Positions 6,711-14,368 of a stretch of 40,735 nucleotides of DNA are shown here, piece after piece. Position numbers and translations under genes: made by a program. Location: assembly GCA_013151445.1 (NCBI GenBank), contig JAADIG010000031.1:1-40735 (forward strand), given 5' to 3'. The stretch is from Actinomycetota bacterium. Its GTDB lineage: Bacteria > Actinomycetota > Acidimicrobiia > Spongiisociales > UBA5794. A model generated the notes under the pieces. The model did no database searches and had not been told where the DNA came from. It saw only the letters and a program-made list of their open reading frames with translations. How positions within the stretch are numbered: position 1 is the stretch's first letter; the number at the start of each line of letters is the position of its first letter.

Positions 6711-8490
6711 ATTTGTCGAGTATTTTGCCATGGCACGACGATTGTTTCGTTTTCATCGCGAGGGTTTGAATCACTTTGAGGGCTGGCGACTTGCGGTCCT
6801 TGTCTTTGTGGTTGTCGCCATTTTCTCTGTGGCCGCAGCGGCGGTCGCGCGACGAATAGTTGATCGCCAGATTGAGGCACGCCTGGCGCTGAACGGTGAT
6901 GTCCTTGTTACGTCGGTCCGGGACGGGATGGAGGACGTGGAGCACTATCTGGAGGCACTGGCAGGAGTATTCCTGGCCAGTGAGGAGGTGACCTTCAATG
7001 AGTACGAATTGTACGCAGAGTCTGTGGGATTGCAGTCCGGGATGTTAGGAATCGCCTACGTGCGGATAGTTGACGCATCGGATTTAGGAGAGTTCGAAGA
7101 ACGGACAGCATCAGTTACCCCGGGCTACCGGGTGTTCGAATTTGATGCCGAGGGCAACCGCATTTCGGTACAGCCCCGAGCGCGATACTTTCCGATTCAG
7201 TTTTTCGAGCCGTCCACCGCTCTTGAGCGGCCGATGGGTCTCGATGCGGGATCGCCTCCAGGTCGGCTTCCCTTCATCTTGAAGGCCATTGCGTCCGGGA
7301 GCCCTATCGCAACACCGTTGGTGCCCTTGGCTACAACTGGTGAGGAAGGGTTTATTATCTATGCCCCGGTGGTGGACAGAACGGGAACTGTTCGCGCTCT
7401 CGTGGCCAGCCCGGTCAGCCTCACCGGTCTCATGGCAGATCGGATACCGAGAGGCCTTGCTTCCTCGCTGACGTGGGCGGTACGAGACACCACAGACTTG
7501 GTCACGTCAGAGCTATCCGACGGGAGGATCACGCCTCCCGCGGCGGGTGGATTGGTCTACACCTCCACCTTCCAGGCCGCGGGCCGCTCTTGGCGCTTCG
7601 AGGTGAGGCCCGCTCCTGGTTCGCAGCTTCTGGCTGGTCGGCGCCAGACACAATGGATTCTTGTCACTGGACTGGTGCTCGCGCTGGTCGCAGCTGTTGC
7701 TTCCTTTGCGCTCTCGCATCGGGCTGCAGCACTACGCCGAATAGAGGCGTTGACCGCTGTGATCACAGCCAAGGAGCAGTTCGTGGCATCCGTAGCCCAC
7801 GAGCTGCGCACTCCACTGACGGGGATCTTAGGTTTCGCCGAGCTCCTGCGGAGTCACGAGACGGAAGTCTCGTCGGAAGAGCGGACCGAATTCATAGCTG
7901 CCATAGCTGACGACGCGTCCGACGTCACCGCGCTCGTTGAGGACCTCATCGTTCTGGGACGTGTCGAGCATGGATCGCTCTTGACGGCTGGTGTACCGAC
8001 GGATCTAGAAGCCGAGAGTGTTCACACCCTTGAGGCCCTCAATCTTGCGAACAGGATATCCGTTGATGTTGATCAGGCGGTCGGATACGTGATGGCCGAT
8101 CCCGAAAGGATTCGGCAGATTATTCGCAACCTAGTCAAAAACGCAGTGGCCTACGGGGGCGCCAACATTCGGTTAACCATCAAAGAGATGGGGGAGATGC
8201 TCGTTCTTGAAGTTATTGACGACGGCGCTGGCGTGTCGCAAGATCGTTGGGAGAGGAGCCTTGAGCAGTACTTCAGGGGTCATGATCATTCGGGCATGCC
8301 AGACTCGATCGGGCTTGGCTTGAAGGTCTCTCGAACTCTGGCACAGCGCATGGGTGGGGAGCTTTCCTACAGACGGGTAGCTGGTGAGACTGTTTTCAGT
8401 CTGACGTTCCCCGCATCGCTGCGATACCGACCAGCACGCCACCCCGGTGAAGGCACCATTGACGCCTTGGACGGTAGTACCCGGGCGTAA
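6685..8490 (+). CDS. Membrane sensor histidine kinase with CHASE-type sensor
   Basis: The 601-residue kinase has a first membrane helix at about 34-57, an extracytoplasmic sensor of about 250 residues resembling a CHASE domain (GIAYVRIVDAS, FEFDAEGNR, FIIYAPVVDRTG), a second helix at about 322-345 and a cytoplasmic kinase core. The H-box SVAHELRTPLTGI places the phosphorylated His at residue 372. The N-box NLVKNAVAY is near 486, with G-boxes DDGAG and SIGLGL. No response regulator is adjacent, so its partner must be elsewhere. Several TTA, ATA and other A/T-ending codons set it apart from its neighbours. ATG 6730 is an alternative start giving 586 residues; neither start has a clear Shine-Dalgarno. 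Confidence 0.88.
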   Translation: MDTLKYHSRFVEYFAMARRLFRFHREGLNHFEGWRLAVLVFVVVAIFSVAAAAVARRIVDRQIEARLALNGDVLVTSVRDGMEDVEHYLEALAGVFLASEEVTFNEYELYAESVGLQSGMLGIAYVRIVDASDLGEFEERTASVTPGYRVFEFDAEGNRISVQPRARYFPIQFFEPSTALERPMGLDAGSPPGRLPFILKAIASGSPIATPLVPLATTGEEGFIIYAPVVDRTGTVRALVASPVSLTGLMADRIPRGLASSLTWAVRDTTDLVTSELSDGRITPPAAGGLVYTSTFQAAGRSWRFEVRPAPGSQLLAGRRQTQWILVTGLVLALVAAVASFALSHRAAALRRIEALTAVITAKEQFVASVAHELRTPLTGILGFAELLRSHETEVSSEERTEFIAAIADDASDVTALVEDLIVLGRVEHGSLLTAGVPTDLEAESVHTLEALNLANRISVDVDQAVGYVMADPERIRQIIRNLVKNAVAYGGANIRLTIKEMGEMLVLEVIDDGAGVSQDRWERSLEQYFRGHDHSGMPDSIGLGLKVSRTLAQRMGGELSYRRVAGETVFSLTFPASLRYRPARHPGEGTIDALDGSTRA

Positions 8491-8654
8491 GTCGTCGATT
8501 GGCGTACCTCGGGTCTGTCCGAGCTGTGGCATCCCCCGGCATCGGCCCGGTAATGGAGTTCCGTGCTGCGTCAGGTGTGATTCCCCAGTGGCTCGTCGCG
8601 TCGGCTACATCACGTTTCAGTGGTGCGTCGCGTTTCAACGGGGTGGCAGTGTTG

Positions 8655-10475
8655 CTAGCTCGACGACAGGTAGGCGAGCGCCCGAGTCAGAAATGTAGCC
8701 ATCTGGGCGCGGGTAACGAGATCGTCGGGACAGTAGTTGTCGTTCGTTGGGGGATTGCAACCGGTGGTGATGCCAGCGGCAGCCAGGCGGTTGATGTCGT
8801 TCTCGAATATCGAAGCAGCATCGTCCGTAAAGTAGTCGCTCCCAGCCGAAGGTAGCGATAGCGTCCGTGACAGGAAGGCGGCCATCTGTGCCCGAGTGAC
8901 ATTGTCATCGGGACAGAAATTGTCATTCGTGGGAGGATTGCAACCGCTCGTCACCCCGGCAGTCGCCAACCGGTTGATGTCTGCTTCAAAGATCGATCCA
9001 TCATCGTCGGTGAAGTAGTCACGATCTGGCGCCGGGAAACCCATCAGTCGATTCAAGAAGGCCGCCATCTGGCCGCGGGTGACGTTCCCATCGGGACAGA
9101 ACTCCGTATTGGCAGGAGGGTTGCATCCGCGGGTAATACCAGCCGTGCGAATCGTCTCGATAGCGGATGCGTGGACGCTTGCGGCGGTATCTGCGAACGG
9201 TGTACCCGCCACATCGAGAATGACTCCCGTCGCCCCGGACAACGCAATGGTAGTTGCGACCACGTTTGTTGCTGTTACCTCGAGAACCAGACGGAATCCG
9301 ACGTCAGCAGCGACGGCTGTATAGGTGAGAACGGTGGCGCCGCCGATTTCGAGACAATCGGGGTCGGCGAACGTGCAGCGCAGCCACTGGTAGGAGTAAC
9401 TAATTGGCAACGTGCCCGACCACATTCCAGTATTGGCTGTGAGTACCTCCCCAACCCTGGGTGTTCCAGATATCGTCATCAATGTGTAGTTGCCGGGCGA
9501 CGCCGACAACACGGCATCGATGTTGGGGGTGTTCACACCACCGGGAAGGGACACGACTGTGGCCGAAGCGAGATCGGGCTGGTCGTCGTACCACTCCGTT
9601 TCGAAATACTCAATGGCACCATCGAGGAACTGGACCTTGACATTGCCCGGGGGTAGGTCGAAGACCGTGTACTGCCCGAAACCGTTGGTCATTCCCGACC
9701 CAAGCCAGGTGCCCGTTTCGTCATAAATGATGGCCGATACGTCGACGGCTGGAAGACCGGTCCCCGCTTCGGTCACGGTTCCAGATATCGAAGAAACAAG
9801 TTCTAGTTTGACGGTCCCGACATAAAGCTCGTTGCCCGCTTCGACGGTGACCGGTGTGGCATCAGCGAGGGAGGTGGCATCCTCCCAGAATTCGCCCTTG
9901 TAGGCGCCGGTCGGGTGCCAGAAGCCGAGGAAAACATCACCCGCGGGCAGCCCTTCAAGCATCCACGCCCCGCCTCCATCAGCCGTCGTCGAGCCGAGCT
10001 CGTTACCAGCGGAGTCGTAGCCGGTGACGATTTCTCCGGGGATCACTGCCATGGTGTTTTCGTTCTCGGTCTTTCCGAAGAGTGCCCCGGCGGGTTCCAG
10101 ACTCACCGAGAGGGGTACGTTGCCAGCATCCGTGACGGTGATGATCGCCGCCGATGGTTTATCCCAACTGGGGACGTCGTTGTACCACTCGGCCACGTGG
10201 GTGTTATCGATTTGTATCGACCTCAGGTAGTAGTCCCCGGTCTCAAGGTCGGTGAGGGCGAACACACCCGGAGAGGTCTCGGTCGTCGTTGCACTCCAGA
10301 AAGCCCCGTCCACTCGTTCCAGCGAGAACAACATATTCGAGATCGGGGTCCCGGTTCCGTCTTCGGTGACGGTGACGGTGATCGCACCAACAGGGTGGGA
10401 TGTTGCACCCGCAGCAGGCACGAATATCACGGATAGCAGCACGAGAGTGAGAATCGTCGTCGGCCAGCGTCGCAT
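8655..10475 (-). CDS. Secreted carboxypeptidase-like/Ig-like protein with three SLH domains
   Basis: The start is set at the ATG at 10475, which has a GAGG Shine-Dalgarno about eight bases upstream and directly opens a Sec signal peptide (MRRWPTTILTLVLLSVIF, cleavage likely after PAAGA). The 606-residue product then carries carboxypeptidase-regulatory-like beta modules (SISGTVTEAGTGLPAVDVSA, SGMTNGFGQYTVFDLPPG) and an Ig-like module with SYSYQWLRC. Three C-terminal SLH units follow, each with a GCNPP...FCPD (or YCPD) loop and VTRxQMAxFL helix. SLH domains anchor proteins to cell-wall polymers. I infer a surface-layer or cell-wall protein; the two Cys per SLH unit suggest disulfides. No enzymatic motif is seen. 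Confidence 0.87.
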   Translation of the reverse strand: MRRWPTTILTLVLLSVIFVPAAGATSHPVGAITVTVTEDGTGTPISNMLFSLERVDGAFWSATTTETSPGVFALTDLETGDYYLRSIQIDNTHVAEWYNDVPSWDKPSAAIITVTDAGNVPLSVSLEPAGALFGKTENENTMAVIPGEIVTGYDSAGNELGSTTADGGGAWMLEGLPAGDVFLGFWHPTGAYKGEFWEDATSLADATPVTVEAGNELYVGTVKLELVSSISGTVTEAGTGLPAVDVSAIIYDETGTWLGSGMTNGFGQYTVFDLPPGNVKVQFLDGAIEYFETEWYDDQPDLASATVVSLPGGVNTPNIDAVLSASPGNYTLMTISGTPRVGEVLTANTGMWSGTLPISYSYQWLRCTFADPDCLEIGGATVLTYTAVAADVGFRLVLEVTATNVVATTIALSGATGVILDVAGTPFADTAASVHASAIETIRTAGITRGCNPPANTEFCPDGNVTRGQMAAFLNRLMGFPAPDRDYFTDDDGSIFEADINRLATAGVTSGCNPPTNDNFCPDDNVTRAQMAAFLSRTLSLPSAGSDYFTDDAASIFENDINRLAAAGITTGCNPPTNDNYCPDDLVTRAQMATFLTRALAYLSSS

Positions 10476-10552
10476 CAGGGACCTCAGTTCACATCGTCCC
10501 GATTGCAGTGATCGAGCGGGGAGCCCTTCTCCCGATTCATATGTTGGCACGG

Positions 10553-10578
10553 GTTCCTGAGTTCATCAACTGAGGAAC
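10553..10578. repeat. Hairpin between the SLH gene and the ChrB-domain gene
   Basis: The arms GTTCCTGAGTT and AACTGAGGAAC pair over eleven positions with one mismatch around a four-base loop (CATC). The element is 3' of the chromate-type operon and 5' of the SLH gene, both on the minus strand. No T-run follows on either strand, so it is not a textbook terminator; an mRNA 3' stabiliser or a protein-binding site is possible. Confidence 0.4.
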
Positions 10579-10643
10579 TACATGATGAGCCGGCCCACGC
10601 TGTGATGCTCGTGTCGGCAAACGACGGCTTCCGATGCCTGCAG

Positions 10644-11243
10644 TCAGGCCTCGTAGTGGTCCGTGCCCTTGGTATGCTCGAAAACGTCCGCCTCGAACGC
10701 GTCGAGCAGTACAGCGCATTCCTTGAGCCAGTCCTGTGCCTCACCGTGTGATGCGCTGTCGAACCAGTCTCGGGCCTCCACGGCGGCGAACCAACGCCGG
10801 ATCTTGTGGAGGTCCTGACGTATCTCTTCGACCTCTTCGAAGGTGTAGTTCTTGCGAAACCGCTCGAATTCGATCTCTTTCACGAACTTGGTTTGACACT
10901 CCTCGACGATTTCGGCGTATTCCTTGGCGGCGAGGTCCCGAAACGTTCGCACCAGGTCGTCGTGCTGGTCTTCGGCGAGCCATGGAATCTCCAGGTACGT
11001 GCTGGTTCCCTCCATCGTCTCCACTCGGCTGCGAATATCGGCGAGCTGTTCGATGATTTCGGGTCGACCAGGGAGGATGCAGACTGCCTGTTGCGGGTAG
11101 TAGGCACCGAGGCGCTTTAGATCACGCCAAATCGAGATTCGGTTCGACGACGGTTCGGAAGGGACCCGGTAGGCGAGGAGCAACCACTGTGGCTCGGTTT
11201 GCCGGCCGTCAGCCTTTGGTCGAGGGGTGTCCGTCTTGCTCAT
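10644..11243 (-). CDS. ChrB N-terminal-domain protein (chromate resistance type)
   Basis: The 199-residue protein matches the N-terminal domain of ChrB chromate-resistance proteins: WLLLAYRVPSEPSSNRISIW, DLKRLGAYYPQQAVCILP, and a Glu-rich helical half with YAEIVEECQTKF and FEEVEEIRQDLHKI. The C-terminal catalytic-like half of long ChrB proteins is absent. ChrB of Ochrobactrum tritici has been reported as a chromate-sensing regulator, so this protein may control its own operon. Its ATG overlaps the stop of the MFS gene in a 4-base ATGA, so translation is coupled. It is the last of three overlapping genes. Confidence 0.82.
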   Translation of the reverse strand: MSKTDTPRPKADGRQTEPQWLLLAYRVPSEPSSNRISIWRDLKRLGAYYPQQAVCILPGRPEIIEQLADIRSRVETMEGTSTYLEIPWLAEDQHDDLVRTFRDLAAKEYAEIVEECQTKFVKEIEFERFRKNYTFEEVEEIRQDLHKIRRWFAAVEARDWFDSASHGEAQDWLKECAVLLDAFEADVFEHTKGTDHYEA

Positions 11244-12454
11244 GGACTCGCCGGTGTTGGCGGGCCGGGCTGCGCCACCAACGCTCGGAGTACCACCGCG
11301 GCGGCGATCTGGCTGGCGATGATCATCGCAACCATCGCCAGGATCGCGACCTCATAGAGTGCACCCAGGGCGATGCCTCCAATGAGAAGTGCGACGCCGT
11401 ACGCGGCGTTGAACACCCCGTACGCAGTTGCGGGGCCGGCCGATGTCGCAAGGTCGCCAACGGCAGCTCGTAGTGTGGATTCTTGAATACCCATGACTGC
11501 CCCCCATGTTGCCACACCTAACCACACAATCCATCCCGTCGTTGAGAAGGCGAGTGCGGCGAGGACCGAGATCACGGGGAGGGCCAGGAGTACTCGCAGC
11601 CCGTGTCGGTCGTACATCCGACCGGAGATGAGGGCGACGATCGCATCGACACCCATGGCGAGTGCGAACATGAGTGGGATCTGAACGTCGCTGGCGACCG
11701 ATCGTTGCGTGAGGTGGAAGGCGATAAGTGGAAATGGTGCAAAGCCGAGGGCCGACAAGAACACAAAACGGAGGTACACCTTGGGGCGTCGGTCCAGCGT
11801 GTGGTCCGTTGCCGTGCTATCGGTGGGGCGTGGCGGAGGTTCCACGTAGTCGGGCGTTGTCCGACGGGCGATGATGAGGGCAACCATGGCGAGAACACCT
11901 GGGATCGCGAGAATCGTGAACGCGAGGCGGTAGTCATTGTTGCGAAGCGAAAGTACGAGCGACAAGAGAAGCGGCCCCGCCACCGCTCCGATTTGGTCAA
12001 GGGCCTCGTGGATGCCAAATCCCCACCCTCGCCCAAGCGGTTCCGAGGCGCTGGCAAGCAAGGTGTCGCGTGCTGGCGATCTCACTGCCTTACCCAAACG
12101 TTCCGCGACAACAAGTGCGAGTGCGAGATCGACTCGTCCCACCCAGCCCAGCAGGGGGACGGCAACGATCGTCAGTCCGTAACCGGCGATCGTCATTGCC
12201 CAGTAGCCACGGGTCTTGTCTGCAATAACACCCGTGACGGTGCGGAGTGCGTATCCAGCGAACTCGCCAAGGCCGGACACGAGACCGACGACGGCGGCGG
12301 AGGCCCCCAGTGTGAACAGATACGGCCCGATGATGCTGCGAGCCCCCTCGTAGACGATGTCCGCAAGCAAACTGACGATGCCAAAGGTCACAACGGTCGC
12401 CAGGGCTCGTCGCCGCAGCGACGTGTCCGCCACCTCGGGCGCCTCGTCAGTCAT
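11240..12454 (-). CDS. Major facilitator superfamily transporter
   Basis: The 404-residue product is a 12-helix MFS carrier. The signature loop ERLGKAVRSPARDTLLA, typical of one family of uncharacterised bacterial MFS exporters, is near residues 145-162. The N-terminal GIVSLLADIVYEGARSIIGP and the second-half MYDRHGLRVLLALP loop fit the fold. MFS carriers of this type occur beside ChrB-domain genes in place of the usual ChrA chromate exporter, so chromate efflux is inferred from context only. Both ends overlap neighbours by four bases (ATGA), making a tightly coupled operon. Confidence 0.87.
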   Translation of the reverse strand: MTDEAPEVADTSLRRRALATVVTFGIVSLLADIVYEGARSIIGPYLFTLGASAAVVGLVSGLGEFAGYALRTVTGVIADKTRGYWAMTIAGYGLTIVAVPLLGWVGRVDLALALVVAERLGKAVRSPARDTLLASASEPLGRGWGFGIHEALDQIGAVAGPLLLSLVLSLRNNDYRLAFTILAIPGVLAMVALIIARRTTPDYVEPPPRPTDSTATDHTLDRRPKVYLRFVFLSALGFAPFPLIAFHLTQRSVASDVQIPLMFALAMGVDAIVALISGRMYDRHGLRVLLALPVISVLAALAFSTTGWIVWLGVATWGAVMGIQESTLRAAVGDLATSAGPATAYGVFNAAYGVALLIGGIALGALYEVAILAMVAMIIASQIAAAVVLRALVAQPGPPTPASP

Positions 12455-12666
12455 CGATTGGGTCGCATCGCATGAGTGGTCGCGGGTGGGCCGGGCTGGG
12501 GCTCGGAATCGAGTTGGTGACGCAGCCGGGCCATTTCGGCACGCATGTTGTTGAGTCTGTCGTGGCTTCTGGCCCTGTCCTCAAGCGATGACTCAACTCT
12601 GTGCAGGTCGGCATCGACCAACTCTGCGTCTACCAACTGTTTCAGGAGTTCGTTGAAGCGCTGCAC
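12451..12666 (-). CDS. Small coiled-coil protein, first gene of the chromate-type operon
   Basis: The 71-residue protein starts at a GTG at 12666 with a clear GAGGAG Shine-Dalgarno six bases upstream. It is almost entirely charged helix with heptad spacing (LLKQLVDAELVDADLHRVES, then RLNNMRAEMARLRHQLDSE), ending in a short Pro-rich basic tail. There is no DNA-binding motif and no membrane segment. It is the promoter-proximal gene of the operon, and its stop overlaps the MFS start in ATGA. I do not recognise a family. A scaffold or small regulator for the transporter or the ChrB-domain protein is possible but unproven. Confidence 0.65.
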   Translation of the reverse strand: MQRFNELLKQLVDAELVDADLHRVESSLEDRARSHDRLNNMRAEMARLRHQLDSEPQPGPPATTHAMRPNR

Positions 12667-12700
12667 GGGTTCTCCTCTACGGATAGCATATGCTGTATGT

Positions 12701-12735
12701 AACAGATGTTATACCTAACATCCGTTCGAAGTCAA
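12701..12735 (-). promoter_or_regulatory. Promoter of the chromate-type operon with overlapping palindromic operator
   Basis: On the minus strand TTGACT (12735-12730) and TATAAC (12713-12708) are separated by 16 bases, a good vegetative-type promoter. It leaves a leader of about 35 bases before the GTG at 12666. The perfect palindrome GATGTTA-TACC-TAACATC (12705-12722) covers the -10 box and, allowing one mismatched pair, extends to 26 bases (12701-12726). A repressor bound here would block RNA polymerase. The ChrB-domain protein of the same operon is the natural candidate. Confidence 0.65.
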
Positions 12736-12884
12736 GGGTGCTCGGGCGGTGTACCGCTCGGTGTTCCTTCCTCGACCAGGGCGTCGCGAGGTGTTCTCCC
12801 AAATCTGGTCGCGACACGGGCCGGTCGTCATGCAGACGCTCCCGACGACATACAATGGCGCACCGCTACTGGAGGCGCCGCGCG

Positions 12885-14222
12885 TTGAACGACCATTCTC
12901 TCCGCACCTATGACTCGATTCTTGGGCTGCTATCAAATGTTGATAATCCGACGCCACTCGTGCGCATTACTCATGTGACACCGTTTGAACACACCCAGGT
13001 ATACGCCAAGCTGGAGTGGTACAACCCATTTGGTGCAGTAAAGGACCGGGTTGCGTTCAACATGGTGAACGACGCCGAAGAGAGCGCCGCGATCGGCGAG
13101 TCGCAGGAACTGGTGGAACCCACATCCGGCAACACCGGTTTGGGACTCGCAATGATCGCCAACGCACGCGGGTATTCGTTGACCACACCGGTGTCGAACC
13201 AGATTCCGCTGGAGAAACGGACCATGCTGCGATTTTTCGGTGCCGACGTGTTGGAGCTCGACGACGACCTCTGTCCGGCACCCGGGGCCCCGGAAGGTGC
13301 GATCGCGACAGCTCTGGAGATCGGCGCCCGACCCGAGTTCCATATGCTCAACCAGTACACGAACCGATCGAACCCCGACGCCCACTACAAAACGACCGGA
13401 CCCGAAATCTGGCGTCAGACTCGGGGTGCCGTCACCCACTTTGTTGCCGGTCTCGGTACCTGTGGGACGATCACCGGCGTGAGTCGGTACCTACGCGAGC
13501 AGAACCCAGACGTGAACGTGGTTGGTGTCCATCCCAACGAGGGTCACGACATTCCCGGGGTGCGTAGCATTCGTCAGCTTCCGCAAACAGAGTTTTTTTC
13601 ACCCGACGAATACGACGGGTTGGTTGAGATCCAGAACTCGGAGGCGTTCGAGCTTTGCCTTCGTCTCAACCGTGAAGAGAGCATCACCGCTGGTCCGAGT
13701 TCGGGGATGGCGCTTGCCGGTGCGTTTAAGCAGATCCCAGACGAGCCGGGCAACCTCGTAGTCGTCATCTTCCCCGACAGCATCTTCAAATATGCGTCGT
13801 CGGTTGTGAAACACCTCGCGGGCCTCGGTTCCGCTCCCGCGCCAGTGAAGGGCAAACAGGAAGTGCTGTTGGACGGCATGGTGGAAAACGTGCGGGCGAA
13901 TACCGATCTGACCGTTGCTACCGATACCGCCCACGCTTTGTGGCAGGCCGATCGGCCATTTGTCCTCGATGTGCGCAACGAGGATGGTTTTGCGAAGTCC
14001 CATGTGGTCGGAGCGACCAACGTTCCTCTCCACGATCTTGCCACGAGGGCGTCGGAACTTCCCGATGACAAGGATGCGCCCGTGCTCACAATCTGCGAAC
14101 GGGGGAACATTTCGCTCCCGGCGGTGCTGTTCCTAACGAGTCTCGGTTACAAGGACGTGCGCAGTATCAACGGCGGGACTCTCGCATGGCGTGAGCTGGG
14201 ATTCCCGACCGAGTCGTCCTGA
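12885..14222 (+). CDS. Cysteine synthase-like PLP enzyme fused to a C-terminal rhodanese domain
   Basis: The 445-residue product starts most plausibly at a TTG at 12885, nine bases after GGAGG; ATG 12855 is an alternative. Residues about 15-330 form a fold-type II PLP enzyme of the O-acetylserine sulfhydrylase/CBS group: NPFGAVKDR with the PLP Lys, EPTSGNTG (substrate loop), GLGTCGTITG (phosphate-binding loop) and ITAGPSSGMA. Residues about 350-440 form a rhodanese domain (FVLDVRNEDGFAKSHVVGA) with a catalytic-type loop starting at the Cys of ICERGNIS. The rhodanese could deliver sulfane sulfur to the synthase or act on its product; this is inference. It is divergent from the chromate-type operon. 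Confidence 0.9.
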   Translation: MNDHSLRTYDSILGLLSNVDNPTPLVRITHVTPFEHTQVYAKLEWYNPFGAVKDRVAFNMVNDAEESAAIGESQELVEPTSGNTGLGLAMIANARGYSLTTPVSNQIPLEKRTMLRFFGADVLELDDDLCPAPGAPEGAIATALEIGARPEFHMLNQYTNRSNPDAHYKTTGPEIWRQTRGAVTHFVAGLGTCGTITGVSRYLREQNPDVNVVGVHPNEGHDIPGVRSIRQLPQTEFFSPDEYDGLVEIQNSEAFELCLRLNREESITAGPSSGMALAGAFKQIPDEPGNLVVVIFPDSIFKYASSVVKHLAGLGSAPAPVKGKQEVLLDGMVENVRANTDLTVATDTAHALWQADRPFVLDVRNEDGFAKSHVVGATNVPLHDLATRASELPDDKDAPVLTICERGNISLPAVLFLTSLGYKDVRSINGGTLAWRELGFPTESS

Positions 14223-14248
14223 CACGACCAAGTGCAAGGCCATGGCAC

Positions 14249-14277
14249 GGTTGGTTGGTTGGTTGGTTGGTTGGTTG
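14249..14277 (+). repeat. (GGTT)7 tetranucleotide tandem repeat
   Basis: Seven perfect GGTT copies plus one G lie 26 bases after the stop of the cysteine synthase-rhodanese gene and about 90 bases before the next start. Tetranucleotide runs are prone to slipped-strand changes, and pairs of G at this spacing could form a two-layer G-quadruplex on the plus strand or its transcript. Confidence 0.9.
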
Positions 14278-14326
14278 CGTTCGTGGTGCCGGGTACTGTG
14301 CCCGCAACAGGACCGCGGCTGCTCTG

Positions 14327-14359
14327 TGACCTGACGAGCGCGAGATGACCTGACGAGCG
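14327..14359 (+). repeat. Direct repeat upstream of the Thr-rich secreted protein gene
   Basis: The 14-base unit TGACCTGACGAGCG occurs at 14327-14340 and again at 14346-14359, a period of 19 bases, ending ten bases before the ATG at 14369. The position in the leader or promoter suggests a tandem regulator site, or a recent local duplication. No -10/-35 pair is convincing here. Confidence 0.6.
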
Positions 14360-14368
14360 GGAGACCAC

